From NCBI GenBank assembly GCA_907163345.1, contig CAJQUN010000152.1, positions 124,001 through 188,000 of the forward strand: a stretch of 64,000 nt of DNA. The letters run 5' to 3'. This DNA comes from Haberlea rhodopensis (taxonomy: Eukaryota; Streptophyta; Magnoliopsida; Lamiales; Gesneriaceae). Every line of letters begins with the position of its first letter. Position 1 is the stretch's first letter. This document shows, piece by piece, positions 12,401 to 22,620 of this stretch. Made by a program: the position numbers and the translations under genes. A model generated the notes under the pieces. That model worked only from the letters and a program-made list of their open reading frames with translations. It did not search any database and had not been told where the DNA came from.

Positions 12401-12952
12401 TCCCACATTTTACCCCATTAAAGAACCTACGATTTTCTCCTTATTCCATAGTTTAGATTCGCCCAACGGGGTAAATAACCAATAATTTTTAAAAAAATTA
12501 TTGGTTAATAATATTTTGATAGGTCACCGCTTAGGACAATTTGGTGAATTGTTAAATATTGATTGATCCGAGTAGATACGCAAATGGTATCTTGTTACAC
12601 ATCGCCAATTGTTAATGTGCATCATTCAAAGAATAATGACTCAGTGCAGTTCACTTTATTTTTTGTATTCCTTTATGTACTCAATAATTTACTGTCTAAT
12701 CACCTTTGAATTTTGTTCGTTCTTCCTAAATATATAGTTCAAAATGTTCTCTATTATTATAATAATCAGTAGTCGACATATCTATGCAATATGTTGCATA
12801 ACTCGTTGTATTACATTAAGAAAAAGTAAAGTAAAATGGTTTTTTTTTTTTAAAAAAAAATTCGGAAAAAAAAATTTCAAAAATACATTGAAAATGTGGG
12901 ATATTCAAATATACCTCAAACCGTTGGATGAGGTAGCGGCATAAATATTGGT

Positions 12953-13091
12953 GAGGGGCCGCTTGAGAGAGTAGCGGCCCCTCTATAAGTAGCAGCCGCC
13001 CTCAAAGAGGGCGGCTGCTCTTTGGTTAGGAGCCGCCTGTACAACAGGCGGCTCCTAACTCGATATTGGCCGCTCTCATATAGAGCGGCCA
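12953..13091. repeat. Four-hairpin array in the left end of MULE1
   Basis: Four perfect inverted repeats follow one another: 12953-12963 with 12973-12983 (11 bp, GAGGGGCCGCT); 12991-13003 with 13007-13019 (13 bp, AGCAGCCGCCCTC, 3-base loop); 13025-13040 with 13044-13059 (16 bp, GTTAGGAGCCGCCTGT, 3-base loop); 13067-13076 with 13082-13091 (10 bp, TGGCCGCTCT). They sit just upstream of the transposase start and are far more GC-rich than the surroundings. A CTATAAGTAG TATA-like site lies between the first two. Confidence 0.9.
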
Positions 13092-13456
13092 GTCATTGGC
13101 CCCGTGTTTTTCATTGTCGCGTACTCCTTTATGTCTCTTCCCACCGTTTACAGTTAACTTATATGTCCCTTCCCACCTCCTCTATCGTGCATCTGTTCCT
13201 TCCCACTTCGTCTACTTGTGTACGCATAAATTTTCATTTATAATATTATATTTTTATCGACGAAAATTAATCATATTATATATGAAATGTTTGTAAATAT
13301 TACACCCGTGAACTTTTACGAAAATTAGTATCTGAAATGTGTATAAATAACATGAAGATAAATGTTTTCGACACCAAAATCCTTCGAACAAATTTTCTCT
13401 TCAATTTTTTTGGTGCATCAAAAGTGTGAATCAAAATATTTCTTAGTTTGTTCAAA

Positions 13457-14113
13457 ATGGATTCGATTTCCGTGCTGCTATATTTTGGTGGTAAGATTAT
13501 TATTGGAAATGGATCGGTCGAATATAGCATTCCACCAGTTAGACCGATTAGAATTTCACGTTCTATTATTTTATTTGATTTGATTCAACTAGCACATAGA
13601 AAGTTAAACATCGACCCAACGATATTTAATATCAAATTGTCAACCAAATATTCATTCATGGAGAAATCGTCTTGGAATGAAATACCAATCAATATTGTAG
13701 ATGATGATGTTCGACAATTTATAATGGAATGTCTGAATATGCAGATGTTGCATTTATACGTCGATATAGAGGTAAGTAATCATGATTTTTGTCTTGAAGG
13801 ACCAGAATCAAATCTTCCATATGTCACTGAAAGATTGAGCAATATGGTGGTCCATGATCAACCTTCTACTTCAAACGGTCGAGATGTTGAGTAACAACAA
13901 AATTATCCTTATTTCGAGCATGCAAGTGGACCTTGGGATCAATATATAACCGGCTCTTCAGAAGAAAATCCTAAATATTCGCCAAACACAGCAGAAGTTT
14001 GGGGATTACGAGAAGAAATTACACCAATTCATGATGTATTTGATCCTGATGTTGGTGGTTCGGAGCATACAATTATGTTGGCAGCAACTGATGGGCCAGC
14101 CACACATGATGTA
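13457..14113 (+). pseudogene. MuDR-type transposase of MULE1, N-terminal part
   Basis: Opens MDSISVLLYFGGKII, matching the MSIQILLYCGGNIL opening of the better preserved transposase at 31801. It continues through a region equivalent to that protein's first 150 residues. A stop interrupts the frame at 13892 (after NGRDVE) and coding-like sequence resumes to TIMLAATDGPATHD. At about 14114 it joins the gag gene of a copia element. The acidic linker and the MuDR domain are missing between this piece and the one at 18083, about 300 bp or more by comparison with the other copy. The start is placed at the MDSI codon rather than the upstream ATG at 13448. Confidence 0.8.
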
Positions 14114-14855
14114 CACGGAGATAGGCCATTATGCTAATGAATGTCCTAGGAAGAAGAATGTGGACAAGGGGAAGAAGAAGGCTCTAATGGCTACATGGAG
14201 TGATAGTGACTCCGATGATGAAGATGTAGCTAATATTTGTCTAATGGCTCTTGGCAATGAAGAAGAAGAAGATGATGATGATGATGAGGTACCCTCTTAT
14301 GATGAATTACTTGATTCATATAATGAACTTATTGATTGTCTTGGTAGATGTAAGAAGAGCAACAAATTGCTCAAACTAGACTTGGCTAAGAAGGAAGAAG
14401 AAAATATCATTTTAAAAAATCAAGTGCATAATTTAAAGACATCATTTGCCAAGTTTAGTGATAGTGCTTTAAAGTTGGAAGAATTGCTTGGCTTGCAACA
14501 ATATAGCTTCGATAGAGTCGGACTAGGCTTTTCAAGCAAATCAAAAACATTTTCAAGCTTGTTGGCAAAAGCTAATCATAACCCCCCTACTTGCACTTAT
14601 TGTTGTAAGGTTGGACATATAAGAAACAAATGTAGATTTGTTAAAATTCAATACCAACCAAACAAGAGGTGGAAATGGATTCCAAAGGAATCGATGAAAG
14701 CTAATCCGCAAGGACCCAAAAATAAAATGGGCACCAATGATCCTCCAATCATGAACTTGTTTTGTAGGAACAACAAAGGGATGGAGGATGAAGGCGCTAA
14801 CACCTCAAGGGGGGAAACTATCAAATGCACTATAGAGGATACTAGAGGTATATGA
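14114..14855 (+). pseudogene. Copia gag fragment with zinc knuckles
   Basis: Reads EIGHYANECPRKK, the second half of a CCHC zinc knuckle whose first cysteines are lost at the junction. A lysine-rich and then strongly acidic stretch (EEEEDDDDDDE) follows, then a coiled-coil-like segment (KKEEENIILKNQVHNLKT) and a second complete knuckle CTYCCKVGHIRNKC (C-x2-C-x4-H-x4-C). This is the arrangement of SIRE-like copia gag C-terminal halves. The ATG at 14031 upstream is MULE sequence read in another frame and is accidental. The protein would be a nucleic-acid-binding capsid tail; it is not functional here. Confidence 0.85.
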
Positions 14856-16367
14856 CCAATGATAAGAACATACTCTTATCATTAGAGGTAAATTTATTTT
14901 AAGCATCATAGTAGCATGATTAGCTCTTTTGCTTTGTTAATATTCCTTGAATTGCATATCATGATTATGTGATGAAATTCAATTACTTTGAAGGTGATAT
15001 TTGAGAAATTGAGTTTTGAGCACATTAATATGATATCATATTTAGGGGGAGCGAATTATATTTTCCTTGTGCATTTAAAAGAGCAATTGCAAAATTGGCA
15101 CAAATTAATTGTGACCAATAAATTGAGTAGCTCAATATTCATTTGTAGTGCATTGCATTTCCCCTTAGCATATGCATATTTGTATGATTCTTAAATGAGT
15201 AAGAACTTGTATAAACATACTTATGTGTCTATATGCTTGATTTTAGTAAATTGAGTAATTATTGGATGGTTAAACATGGTATAACTTGATTACATGCTCA
15301 ATATAGATTGTCCAAGTTAATGCTTAAATGTTTATTACATGTTGACTTCACATGATGATGCTCTCTTACTTACTTATTAAATTCATATGATTATGTGATT
15401 GCATGTTTAAATTTGTTTAATGCATGTGTTATAATATGTGAGTTGATATGCAATTGCTCAAATAGTTGTGGTTATAGGAGTTGGTTTAGAACTTTGCCTA
15501 TCATCACTCTCCTATAACTTAAATAATCTTGATCTCATCATATGTGCTTTAATTTAGTTGATATCTCTATACATTGATGAGTTGTTAACTTCTTCTTGAG
15601 CATGCTAATTTGTAGGCTTAGTCTTGTGATACCATGTTATAAATTGTTTGAGATTTTGGCATGAGCTTTACATGATGCTTCATATGTTGCATGCTTAAAA
15701 TTTGCATACTTTATGTTGGTATGCATTAACCAACTTAAAATTCATTGCATGAAGCTAAATCCATTATGTGCCTTGAGTTCACTTTGAATATGCAATGTGC
15801 AATTTAATTCAAGGTAATTAAGGATGTTTCAATTGTTTAGATGCTCAATCTTGGAGCATAGGATTATGGCTTAAGAATCTCATATATCTTTATTGTTTCT
15901 ATGATTTTGCTCTCATCACATGCGCCTTATTAACTTGTCAATTGTTTATGATGATGCATTGAGCATGAATGCATGATTTTTTTATGGAACATATGCACAC
16001 TTTGCACATTTAAGAATACATTGACATATTGTTAATTGCCTTAAACACATATTTGTCTTCGTCTTAATGATTTAATCTTATGCTTGTTATGGCTATTAAA
16101 TTCTTGACGAGGAACTTGTGCTATGATCTCTTGATTTGTTTATTTCAATATTGTGCTTTTTGATTATCACAAAAAGGGAGAGAATTTTGTGGTAAACTTG
16201 AAGTTTAATACATGCATGTTTTGAGGGGGAGAGTTCTTGAATATGCTTTTCTTGGTTAAATTTGTATGTGCTATGTATTTGTTGAGGGGGAGCTTTATTT
16301 ATTCTTATTTCATGCATATTTCATTTACAAGTTTACCAAGTTTTGTGATCATCAAAAAGGGGAAGAT
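14856..16367. other. Copia internal non-coding region
   Basis: Sequence between gag and the 3' LTR, AT-rich with scattered GGGGGAG motifs (near 16225 and 16285) and CATATG/TTGCAT words. No protease, integrase or reverse transcriptase can be recognised. This is where pol would be in a complete element, so pol has been lost or replaced. Confidence 0.6.
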
Positions 16368-18079
16368 TGTTGAGCCTTAAACGCATCGTTGAGTTTACTG
16401 CTAAATTAATCTCCAAATTATTCATGGGTGGTTTTGATGATCAACAAAACTTGCATTTGTTATACTAATGTGTCTACTTAGTGTACATGATTAGATTGAT
16501 AAATTGGTTGGGAAGACCAATGGAAGAGAACCCAAGTTATACAATAACATATGCGAGTTCATAGGACAAGTGGTGATTTTTATCAAGGAATCTATTGAAC
16601 TTGGACGAGAGGAAAGACATCTATGAACGACGATAATTAGTGTTCAACATGTGTGGAATGATGTTGAACAATATTTTATGATGGTATGAAGACCCACAAA
16701 CCAATGGTCCGTTGGTGGGCAAATTCGTATAGAAGCCACTTGGAGCGCAGTGCAATATTTTGATAATATCTCTTGGCTCGATGATCCGAATGACGTGAAT
16801 CCAAAGAGGTTGAAAAGCCAACTCAAAATTCTAGATTTCATATTCAAACATCTCAGTCCAATTCGGATTTCATCATGGAACAAAATGGCATGGAAGTCAT
16901 AGCAAGTGCAGATTGTAGCAAGGTTGGAGCGGCTGTAGAATTTTGGGCATAACTTCTTCATAACTTAATGAAATTTGATGATTGTTTGTCCACACATAGC
17001 CAAGAGGAAGGGCTACAACTTTCATGTTTACCATTTTCCCAGAAACAAGCTTAAGATGGTCAAAAAGTGCAAAGTTTGAAGTTGTTAAAATCTGGGAGAT
17101 AGTTTCAGGCGATCCGCGCCATAGTTTCAGACGATCCAAGCCACGCGTGCCAACTCCACACACCATCGACCCAGGCGATGGCACGCTGCACGCCTGGATC
17201 CAGATCGCCCCAGGCGATGGCATGGTCACCCCAGGCAATCCAGAAGCTTACCTACGACATTTTTATTTAATGCAGATCGCCCCAGGCGATGGGGAGATCG
17301 CCCGAGGCGATCTGGGCCATATTTGACCGTTAGAACGTGGCGGTGGAGATCGCCCAAGGTGATGGACTTGGCGATGGCGCGTAATTTTAGTCCAAAATTG
17401 TTGCTAACGGCTATAAACGGCTAGTATGACCTTTGGGAGCCTCCTATACTATAAATATGGATGATTGAGCTCAAGTTGAAGACAAGAAACAAGATGATAC
17501 AATACAATAAAGCTTTGTTCAATTAAATTCAATCTAGCATTGCAAACTTCATACATTTGTGTTGTATTGAGAGTTTGTAATTCATTTCTTGTATGAGAGC
17601 TTTTGTTCTTCATTTGGTTACACCGTGAAGGTGTTATTTGAATCGTTGTAAGGTCCTCCAACATCGACGCAAGTTGGACATTGTATAAGTCATCAACAAG
17701 TGAAGTTGGTGCATGTTTGTGGCTAACGTTGGAACCCTTAAGGCCAAAAAGACTCGTGAAGTGTGTGTGACTCGGGAAGAGTTTGTTTGTGGCTAACTTG
17801 GAGCCCTCAAGGTCAAGATCAAAGTGTTCTAGTGGAACCTCAGTTGGACGTATTCTAACCGGGAAGAGGAGACTTAGGCGATTCATCGCCGAACTTCTAT
17901 AACAAATACTTGTGTTCTTTATTACTTTATTTACATTACGCATTTACTTTAGTATATCTTATTATTCATTGATCGATTGACTTGAAGTCTTCCGTAGCGC
18001 AAACTCGACTTTTGCAAAATCACTTTAAATCGCTAAAGTAGCCAAGGAACCTCATTCACCCTCCTCTTCTGTTCCAACA
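16368..18079 (+). repeat. Copia 3' LTR, about 1.7 kb
   Basis: Starts TGTTGAGCC directly after a purine-rich tract and ends TTCCAACA, so the termini form the TGTTG...CAACA inverted repeat usual for copia LTRs. Its 3' part (17640-18079: GGCTAACTTGGAGCCCT, GACTTGAAGTCTT, AAAGTAGCC) recurs in both copies of the 4.6-kb duplication. A CTATAAATA TATA box lies at about 17449. The part at 17166-17363 holds five short GATCGCC...GGCGAT hairpins. Confidence 0.8.
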
Positions 18080-18082
18080 AAA

Positions 18083-19661
18083 AAGACTTCTCCTGCCGTA
18101 AGGTGTAAATGGGGTCTTCGAGCGTCTTTGAAGCCCAAAATGGGTTTTTGGAAATTAATTGAGTATGGTGGTCCTCACACATGTATCTCGAGTAATGTTG
18201 GTATAGACCACCACAACTTGGACAGTAATATGGTGGCAAATACACTATTGGGGATTGTACGATGTGATCCTTCGTACAAGATTAAGTATGTACGGGAGAA
18301 TGTTAAAGATAAATATGACTATGATATCTCGTATACGAAGGCATGGAGAAGTTTGCAACATGCGGTGGAAAATGTTTACTGTACATGGGAGAGCTCCGTG
18401 CGTCTACTTCCAAAATACATGGGTGCGTTGTCAAAGTATAATACTGGAACAATTGTGGAGTGGAGGCATTTAAGATCTAACAATCGAGCGGTGAATACAT
18501 TGAATAATGTATTTTGGGCTTTCAAGCCATGCATATATGGGTTTCAACACTGTCGCAGAATCATTAGTGTTGATGGTACTCATTTGTACACAAAGTATAA
18601 GCATAAAATGTTGATCGTCGTCACTCTGGATGCCAACAATCAGATATTACTGTTAGCGTTTGGGATTGTTGATGAAGAAACATACGATTCATGGAAATGG
18701 TTCTTGAAGAATATCGGCCGACATGTTATACGTGGTGCAACCAGTGTATGTCTTATTTCAGATAGGCATAAGGGAATTGTGCGCGCAGTTGATGATCTAC
18801 CACTTTTTCAACCTCCTAATGGTGTGCACCATTTCTGTCTAAGACATGTGTGCTCCAATTTTAATTCAAAGTTTAAAAATATACATTTGAAAGATCTATG
18901 CTGGGAAGCAGGCACACAACATCAGAATTGTAAGTTTGATGCCACAACGGAGGCAATGAAAAACAAAAATATTCTGGCATATAGATATTTGGCAGGAATT
19001 TCAAAGGAAAAATGGACTTTAGCCCACGATGGGGGTTGGCGTGTTGTCAGAATGCTTAAATGGTGTGTTGAAGGGTGCTCGAAGACTACCTATTTTCGCA
19101 ATAGTACAATTGACCCTTCAAAGGTGCGTTCAATACTTTATGCAACGTGTCACCAAAACTCAACGTATGATTCACAACAATCAGCCCTGGCCCGATTATG
19201 CATATCAAAAATATGAACAATGGTCAAGAAAATCCATTGAGCATCGTGTTACCCGATATGATGTACGTGATCAAACTGCTTCGGTTGCGACCGGTGGAAG
19301 ACCAGGTCGGCGGCAACATGTTCAAGTTGTCAGAATATCAACAAATGAGTATTCCTGTGATAAATGGACGATTTTTGGAATTCCATGTTCCCATGCTATT
19401 TGTACTGCCAAATATCATTCGTTGGATCATACCACACTTATTCAACCATGGTATAACATGTCTCAATACTCAACAACCTACATGGGAAAAGTTAGCCCTC
19501 TTGCAGACATTCGATACTGGGATCCACCCACATTTGAATTGAACCACAACCCTGTAAGACGTGTAAGAAGAATGGTTGGTAGAAATAGAACGAGTTGTTT
19601 GATAAACGAGATGGATAGACCTGTTATTAAGGAGAGACAATTACAAAATGTGGAGAGGTAA
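18083..19661 (+). pseudogene. MuDR-type transposase of MULE1, MULE and SWIM domains
   Basis: The sequence resumes at the end of the MuDR domain and continues through the DDE-type MULE transposase domain. The first catalytic aspartate is in ISVDGTHLYTK and the second in LISDRHKGI. The frame then shifts near 19030. The second frame contains SECLNGVLKGARRLPI, expected to hold the catalytic glutamate, and a SWIM zinc finger (YSCDKWTIFGIPCSHAIC). The end is at the TAA after LQNVER. The protein would cut and join the element's ends; the frameshift and the split by the copia element make this copy non-functional. The second half shows what the shortened transposase at 31801 has lost. Confidence 0.9.
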
Positions 19662-19742
19662 AATTAATTATATTTTTATGTTATGCGAAAAATGTATTTG
19701 TGATAATTAAAATGTATTTGTGACAATTACAAAAATCGGTGT

Positions 19743-19748
<6 letters not shown>

Positions 19749-19782
<34 letters not shown>
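19749..19782. repeat. (TA)n microsatellite between transposase and PMD gene
   Basis: Uninterrupted TA repeat in the tail-to-tail intergenic gap of MULE1. Confidence 0.95.
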
Positions 19783-19784
<2 letters not shown>

Positions 19785-20107
19785 CTTTGACAATTAAAAA
19801 AACCATTTACATTTAATATATTATATAAACAATTATAAATGTTAAAAACATAATATCAATATACAAAATCATACAACTACAATTGGCCAATCGTTTCACA
19901 ATGACGTTGCCCTCTACGCGGACCAGTATTACTATGATCATTTTGCTGTGTTGCAATCCTAGTTACTTGTGATATATTTTCATCAGAATAACTCGGAAAC
20001 TGGATAGGCGTTGGAATGTTTCTTGATGGTTGCATCTCCTCCAAATTTCTTTGGTATTCAAAACCCATTAAAGATGTATAATTTTGAGCCTGTGGGGATT
20101 GTGGAGT

Positions 20108-22100
20108 TTAATAACCCGCACTATCAAAAACAGTAGATGGACCAGCAGCAATATCAAATCCACCTGAAGGCCCAACAAATGATGCAAAACCACCAGAAGG
20201 ACCAGCAAATGATGCAAATCCAACGGATGGCCCAACAAATGATGCAAAACCACTAGCTGACCCATCAATTGAAACTAATCCACTAGATTGACCAGCATCA
20301 ATATCAAATCCACCGGATGACCCAATAACATCAAAACCACCAGAAGCATCAAAACCACCAGATGAGCCAGAAGTGTCAAAACCACCGGATGGGCCAGAAG
20401 TGTCAAAACCAACGGATGGGCCAGCAGTGTCAAAACCACCGGATGGGCCAGCAGGAGCAAACCCAGCAGATGATGTGCCATGCGCAAATCCAACAGATGA
20501 GTGGAAACCAATCCCATGTACGCGAAGCGATATAACCCCTACAGTGATTCTCTCGTACCACTGCATGTAGTCAACGTCTTTTGAGTGACCTAACACATGG
20601 TTCACCAGTGACGACATTTCTTAGCCTCCTACGCCACGTCTTAAGATGTATTTTGTGAAATTTGGCTGTATTTTGTGAAATTTGGCTCAATCCATATTAC
20701 GATGACCAGTTCGGGTGACGTTGTAGCTCATTATCGTCAAGTGCAGGGATGGAATTGACTGGCATATATTGAACTGTCGCATCACCCGGTTAGGATGATG
20801 AATCTCCACAATTTGGAAGCAGATAAGAGGGCAAACGCTTCTCCAAATATCATTATTTTAGGTAGTAATAATGGAATTAACATCAGCGGCCTCTGTGTCA
20901 TACACGATCCAGTTAAACAGTACATCGTTAAAAAAAAATGGTCAATCAATTTATTGAAATCATCATAAATTTTCAAAATACAATTACATAATTTAGGTTT
21001 ACCTCGTCATTACTCATTTGATCGAGAGAATGTAGTATAATTCTGATCGAATGTGTTGTTATATGGGTGTGACGAAACACAGTGTTCCACCTATTATAAA
21101 AATGTTAAATATTACAATGTTTTTATCATTTAAATATTAGTATTCAATAAAATTAATTAATTATTACTGTGCACCGTAGGGAGCAACAGGAACATTCTCA
21201 GGGACAACCAAAGTTTTTAATTGTCGGTCAGGGTTCAAACATTTTATCCTACTCCATGCCCAAATCTGCCAATAAATATAAAAATGTTTTAAAATATTAA
21301 ACGGGTAATGTATTATTACTAAGAGAAAAATATTACATATACCTGCAAAATATACAAAATGTCAGTGATAGTGCATTTTCCTATCGTTGATGCATTACAC
21401 ATTTCACGGTATAAGTAAGCTAATACTGCACTGCCCCAACTATATGTGTTCACCTCTTCCAAATCTTCAAGTAGCTGCAAATACATGAGTTTTACAGTGC
21501 TACTATTATAATCTGGAAGTAAAATTCCACCTATAATCATCAAAGCTATACACCGAGTGTACTTTATTACATGCATATCTGAGCTCATATCAGATATACG
21601 ATTAGCTCGGCAGTGATTGTCTAGAGCGGTCATTCTTAGGTGACCGCCTTTAAATTTTTCTTCTGGCGGCTCAAATCTCAGTAACTCAAAACATGTGTCT
21701 TGCCATTCTTCCACACGTTGTGAATCATCTACCCAGTTACTGGTTGACCATCAACTTTCAGACCCCAAATTATTGAAATATCTAGTAAAGTAATGGTAGC
21801 TTCACCAAATCTAAAATGAAATGTATGGGTCTCAGGCCGCCATCACTCAACAAGAGTTGTAATCAAATGATTATCGTACATACAATAGCCAGATTGCAAA
21901 ACACCGTAAAATCTCATATCAATGATATGCCTCCAAACACGATCGTGTATCATGTTCTCATTATACAACCCCCAGATAAGGTTATCTGTACGCTTCACTA
22001 TTAGAATATTATCAATATTCTCGGAACAAATAGCACTGGAGATATGCGTAGATTGTAGATATAATACAGTTAAATTTTCGAGACCTCGATTTATTGTCAT
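20108..22100 (-). pseudogene. Plant mobile domain (PMD, MAIN-like) gene of MULE1, decayed
   Basis: Exon 1 (21343-22100) starts MTINRGLENLT and contains PMD landmarks: FYGVLQSG, ETHTFHFRFGEATITLLDI, SIIWGLKVDG, and YSWGSAVLAYLYREMC. It aligns along its length with the PMD gene at 34587. Exon 2 (21168-21265) begins IWAWSRIKCLNP, and exon 3 (about 21002-21093) and later exons carry the C-terminal NRVMRQFNICQSIP. The last part (20108-20617) is YMQWYERITVG followed by a long GGFDTSGPS-type repeat. A TGA replaces a conserved arginine in exon 1 (after TTLVE, near 21846), and further stops occur near 20870 and 20630. PMD proteins include MAIN and MAIL1 of Arabidopsis; transposon-borne relatives are known. 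Role in the element is not established. Confidence 0.8.
20130..20480 (-). repeat. In-frame GGFD/ASFVGPS tandem repeats
   Basis: Units such as GGFDTSGPS and GFASFVGPS, 24-30 bp each, repeat about twelve times in the tail of the PMD gene. Frame is kept throughout this tract. The coding result is a low-complexity, Gly/Ser/Phe-rich tail. Confidence 0.8.
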
Positions 22101-22499
22101 CCTAAAATTAATAAAAAAAATTAACACACATATCAACCATTAATATTACCATCTATAATATTAATAAAAATATATTATACGTACATATTTAAAAAATAAT
22201 GATTTTTTTGATTTATTTTAAAAAAATTATATAATAAAAACAACATATGAGTAATTTATTATATTTTCAATAATTAACTAACCTTTAATAATGTAGGTCG
22301 AAGAATAGATTTTTGAAGAGACGAAACGAAAGCTGTGAACTGCAGAGGAAGAAATAAAAGTTTTATCACATAACTTATAATAACTTATAGAGGATTTCGA
22401 GTGATGGATATAATTTATAGGATTTCGAGTGATGGATATAATTTATAGGATTTCGAGTGAGTGATATAATTTAATGGAGTAGGTGATTGGTATTTATGT

Positions 22500-22620
22500 A
22501 GCAGCCGCTTAGTAGATAAGCAGCCGCTATATCAATGAATAGCCGCCCTCAAAGAGGGCGGCTCTTTAACACATAGCTGCCGCTTAATCAGTAAGCGACC
22601 GTTATGAAATAAAGAGCCGC
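22500..22620. repeat. Hairpin group in the right end of MULE1
   Basis: A perfect 10-bp inverted repeat AGCCGCCCTC / GAGGGCGGCT with a 3-base loop (22541-22550 and 22554-22563) has the same core and loop as the second hairpin of the left end. CAGCCGCTTA-type copies lie on each side. The group ends at the border with the duplicated segment. Confidence 0.85.

Larger units (their letters stand above)
14114..18079 (+). mobile_element. Truncated Ty1-copia retrotransposon (gag, 3' region and 3' LTR)
   Basis: The piece begins inside gag, keeps a long 3' non-coding region with GGGGGAG motifs, a purine-rich tract (AAAAAGGGGAAGATTG) and a complete 3' LTR that ends in CCAACA. The 5' LTR, the start of gag and all of pol are absent. 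Both outer borders lie inside the MULE1 transposase gene, so the retroelement entered that gene and then lost its 5' half together with part of the host gene. The layout (gag with two zinc knuckles, then a long spacer with GGGGGAG runs) fits the SIRE-like copia type. Confidence 0.8.
12838..22620. mobile_element. Large Mutator-like element (MULE1) with transposase and PMD genes, interrupted by copia
   Basis: The left side starts near a GG followed by a T/A tract and an ATTCGGAAAA segment resembling the end of the element at 31365, then a hairpin array, then a MuDR-type transposase on plus (13457-14113 and 18083-19661). A PMD gene lies on minus (20108-22100), followed by a right-hand hairpin group (22500-22620). 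The order transposase, convergent PMD gene, hairpin end is the same as in the element at 31365-35338. A copia remnant splits the transposase. The right end is cut at the junction with copy A of the 4.6-kb duplication, so no target duplication can be read. The element looks dead. Confidence 0.85.

Noticed and set aside
20373..20570. Plus-strand frame with SKPPDGPAV-type repeats
   Set aside because: Antisense reading of the GGFD repeat tract of the PMD gene on minus.
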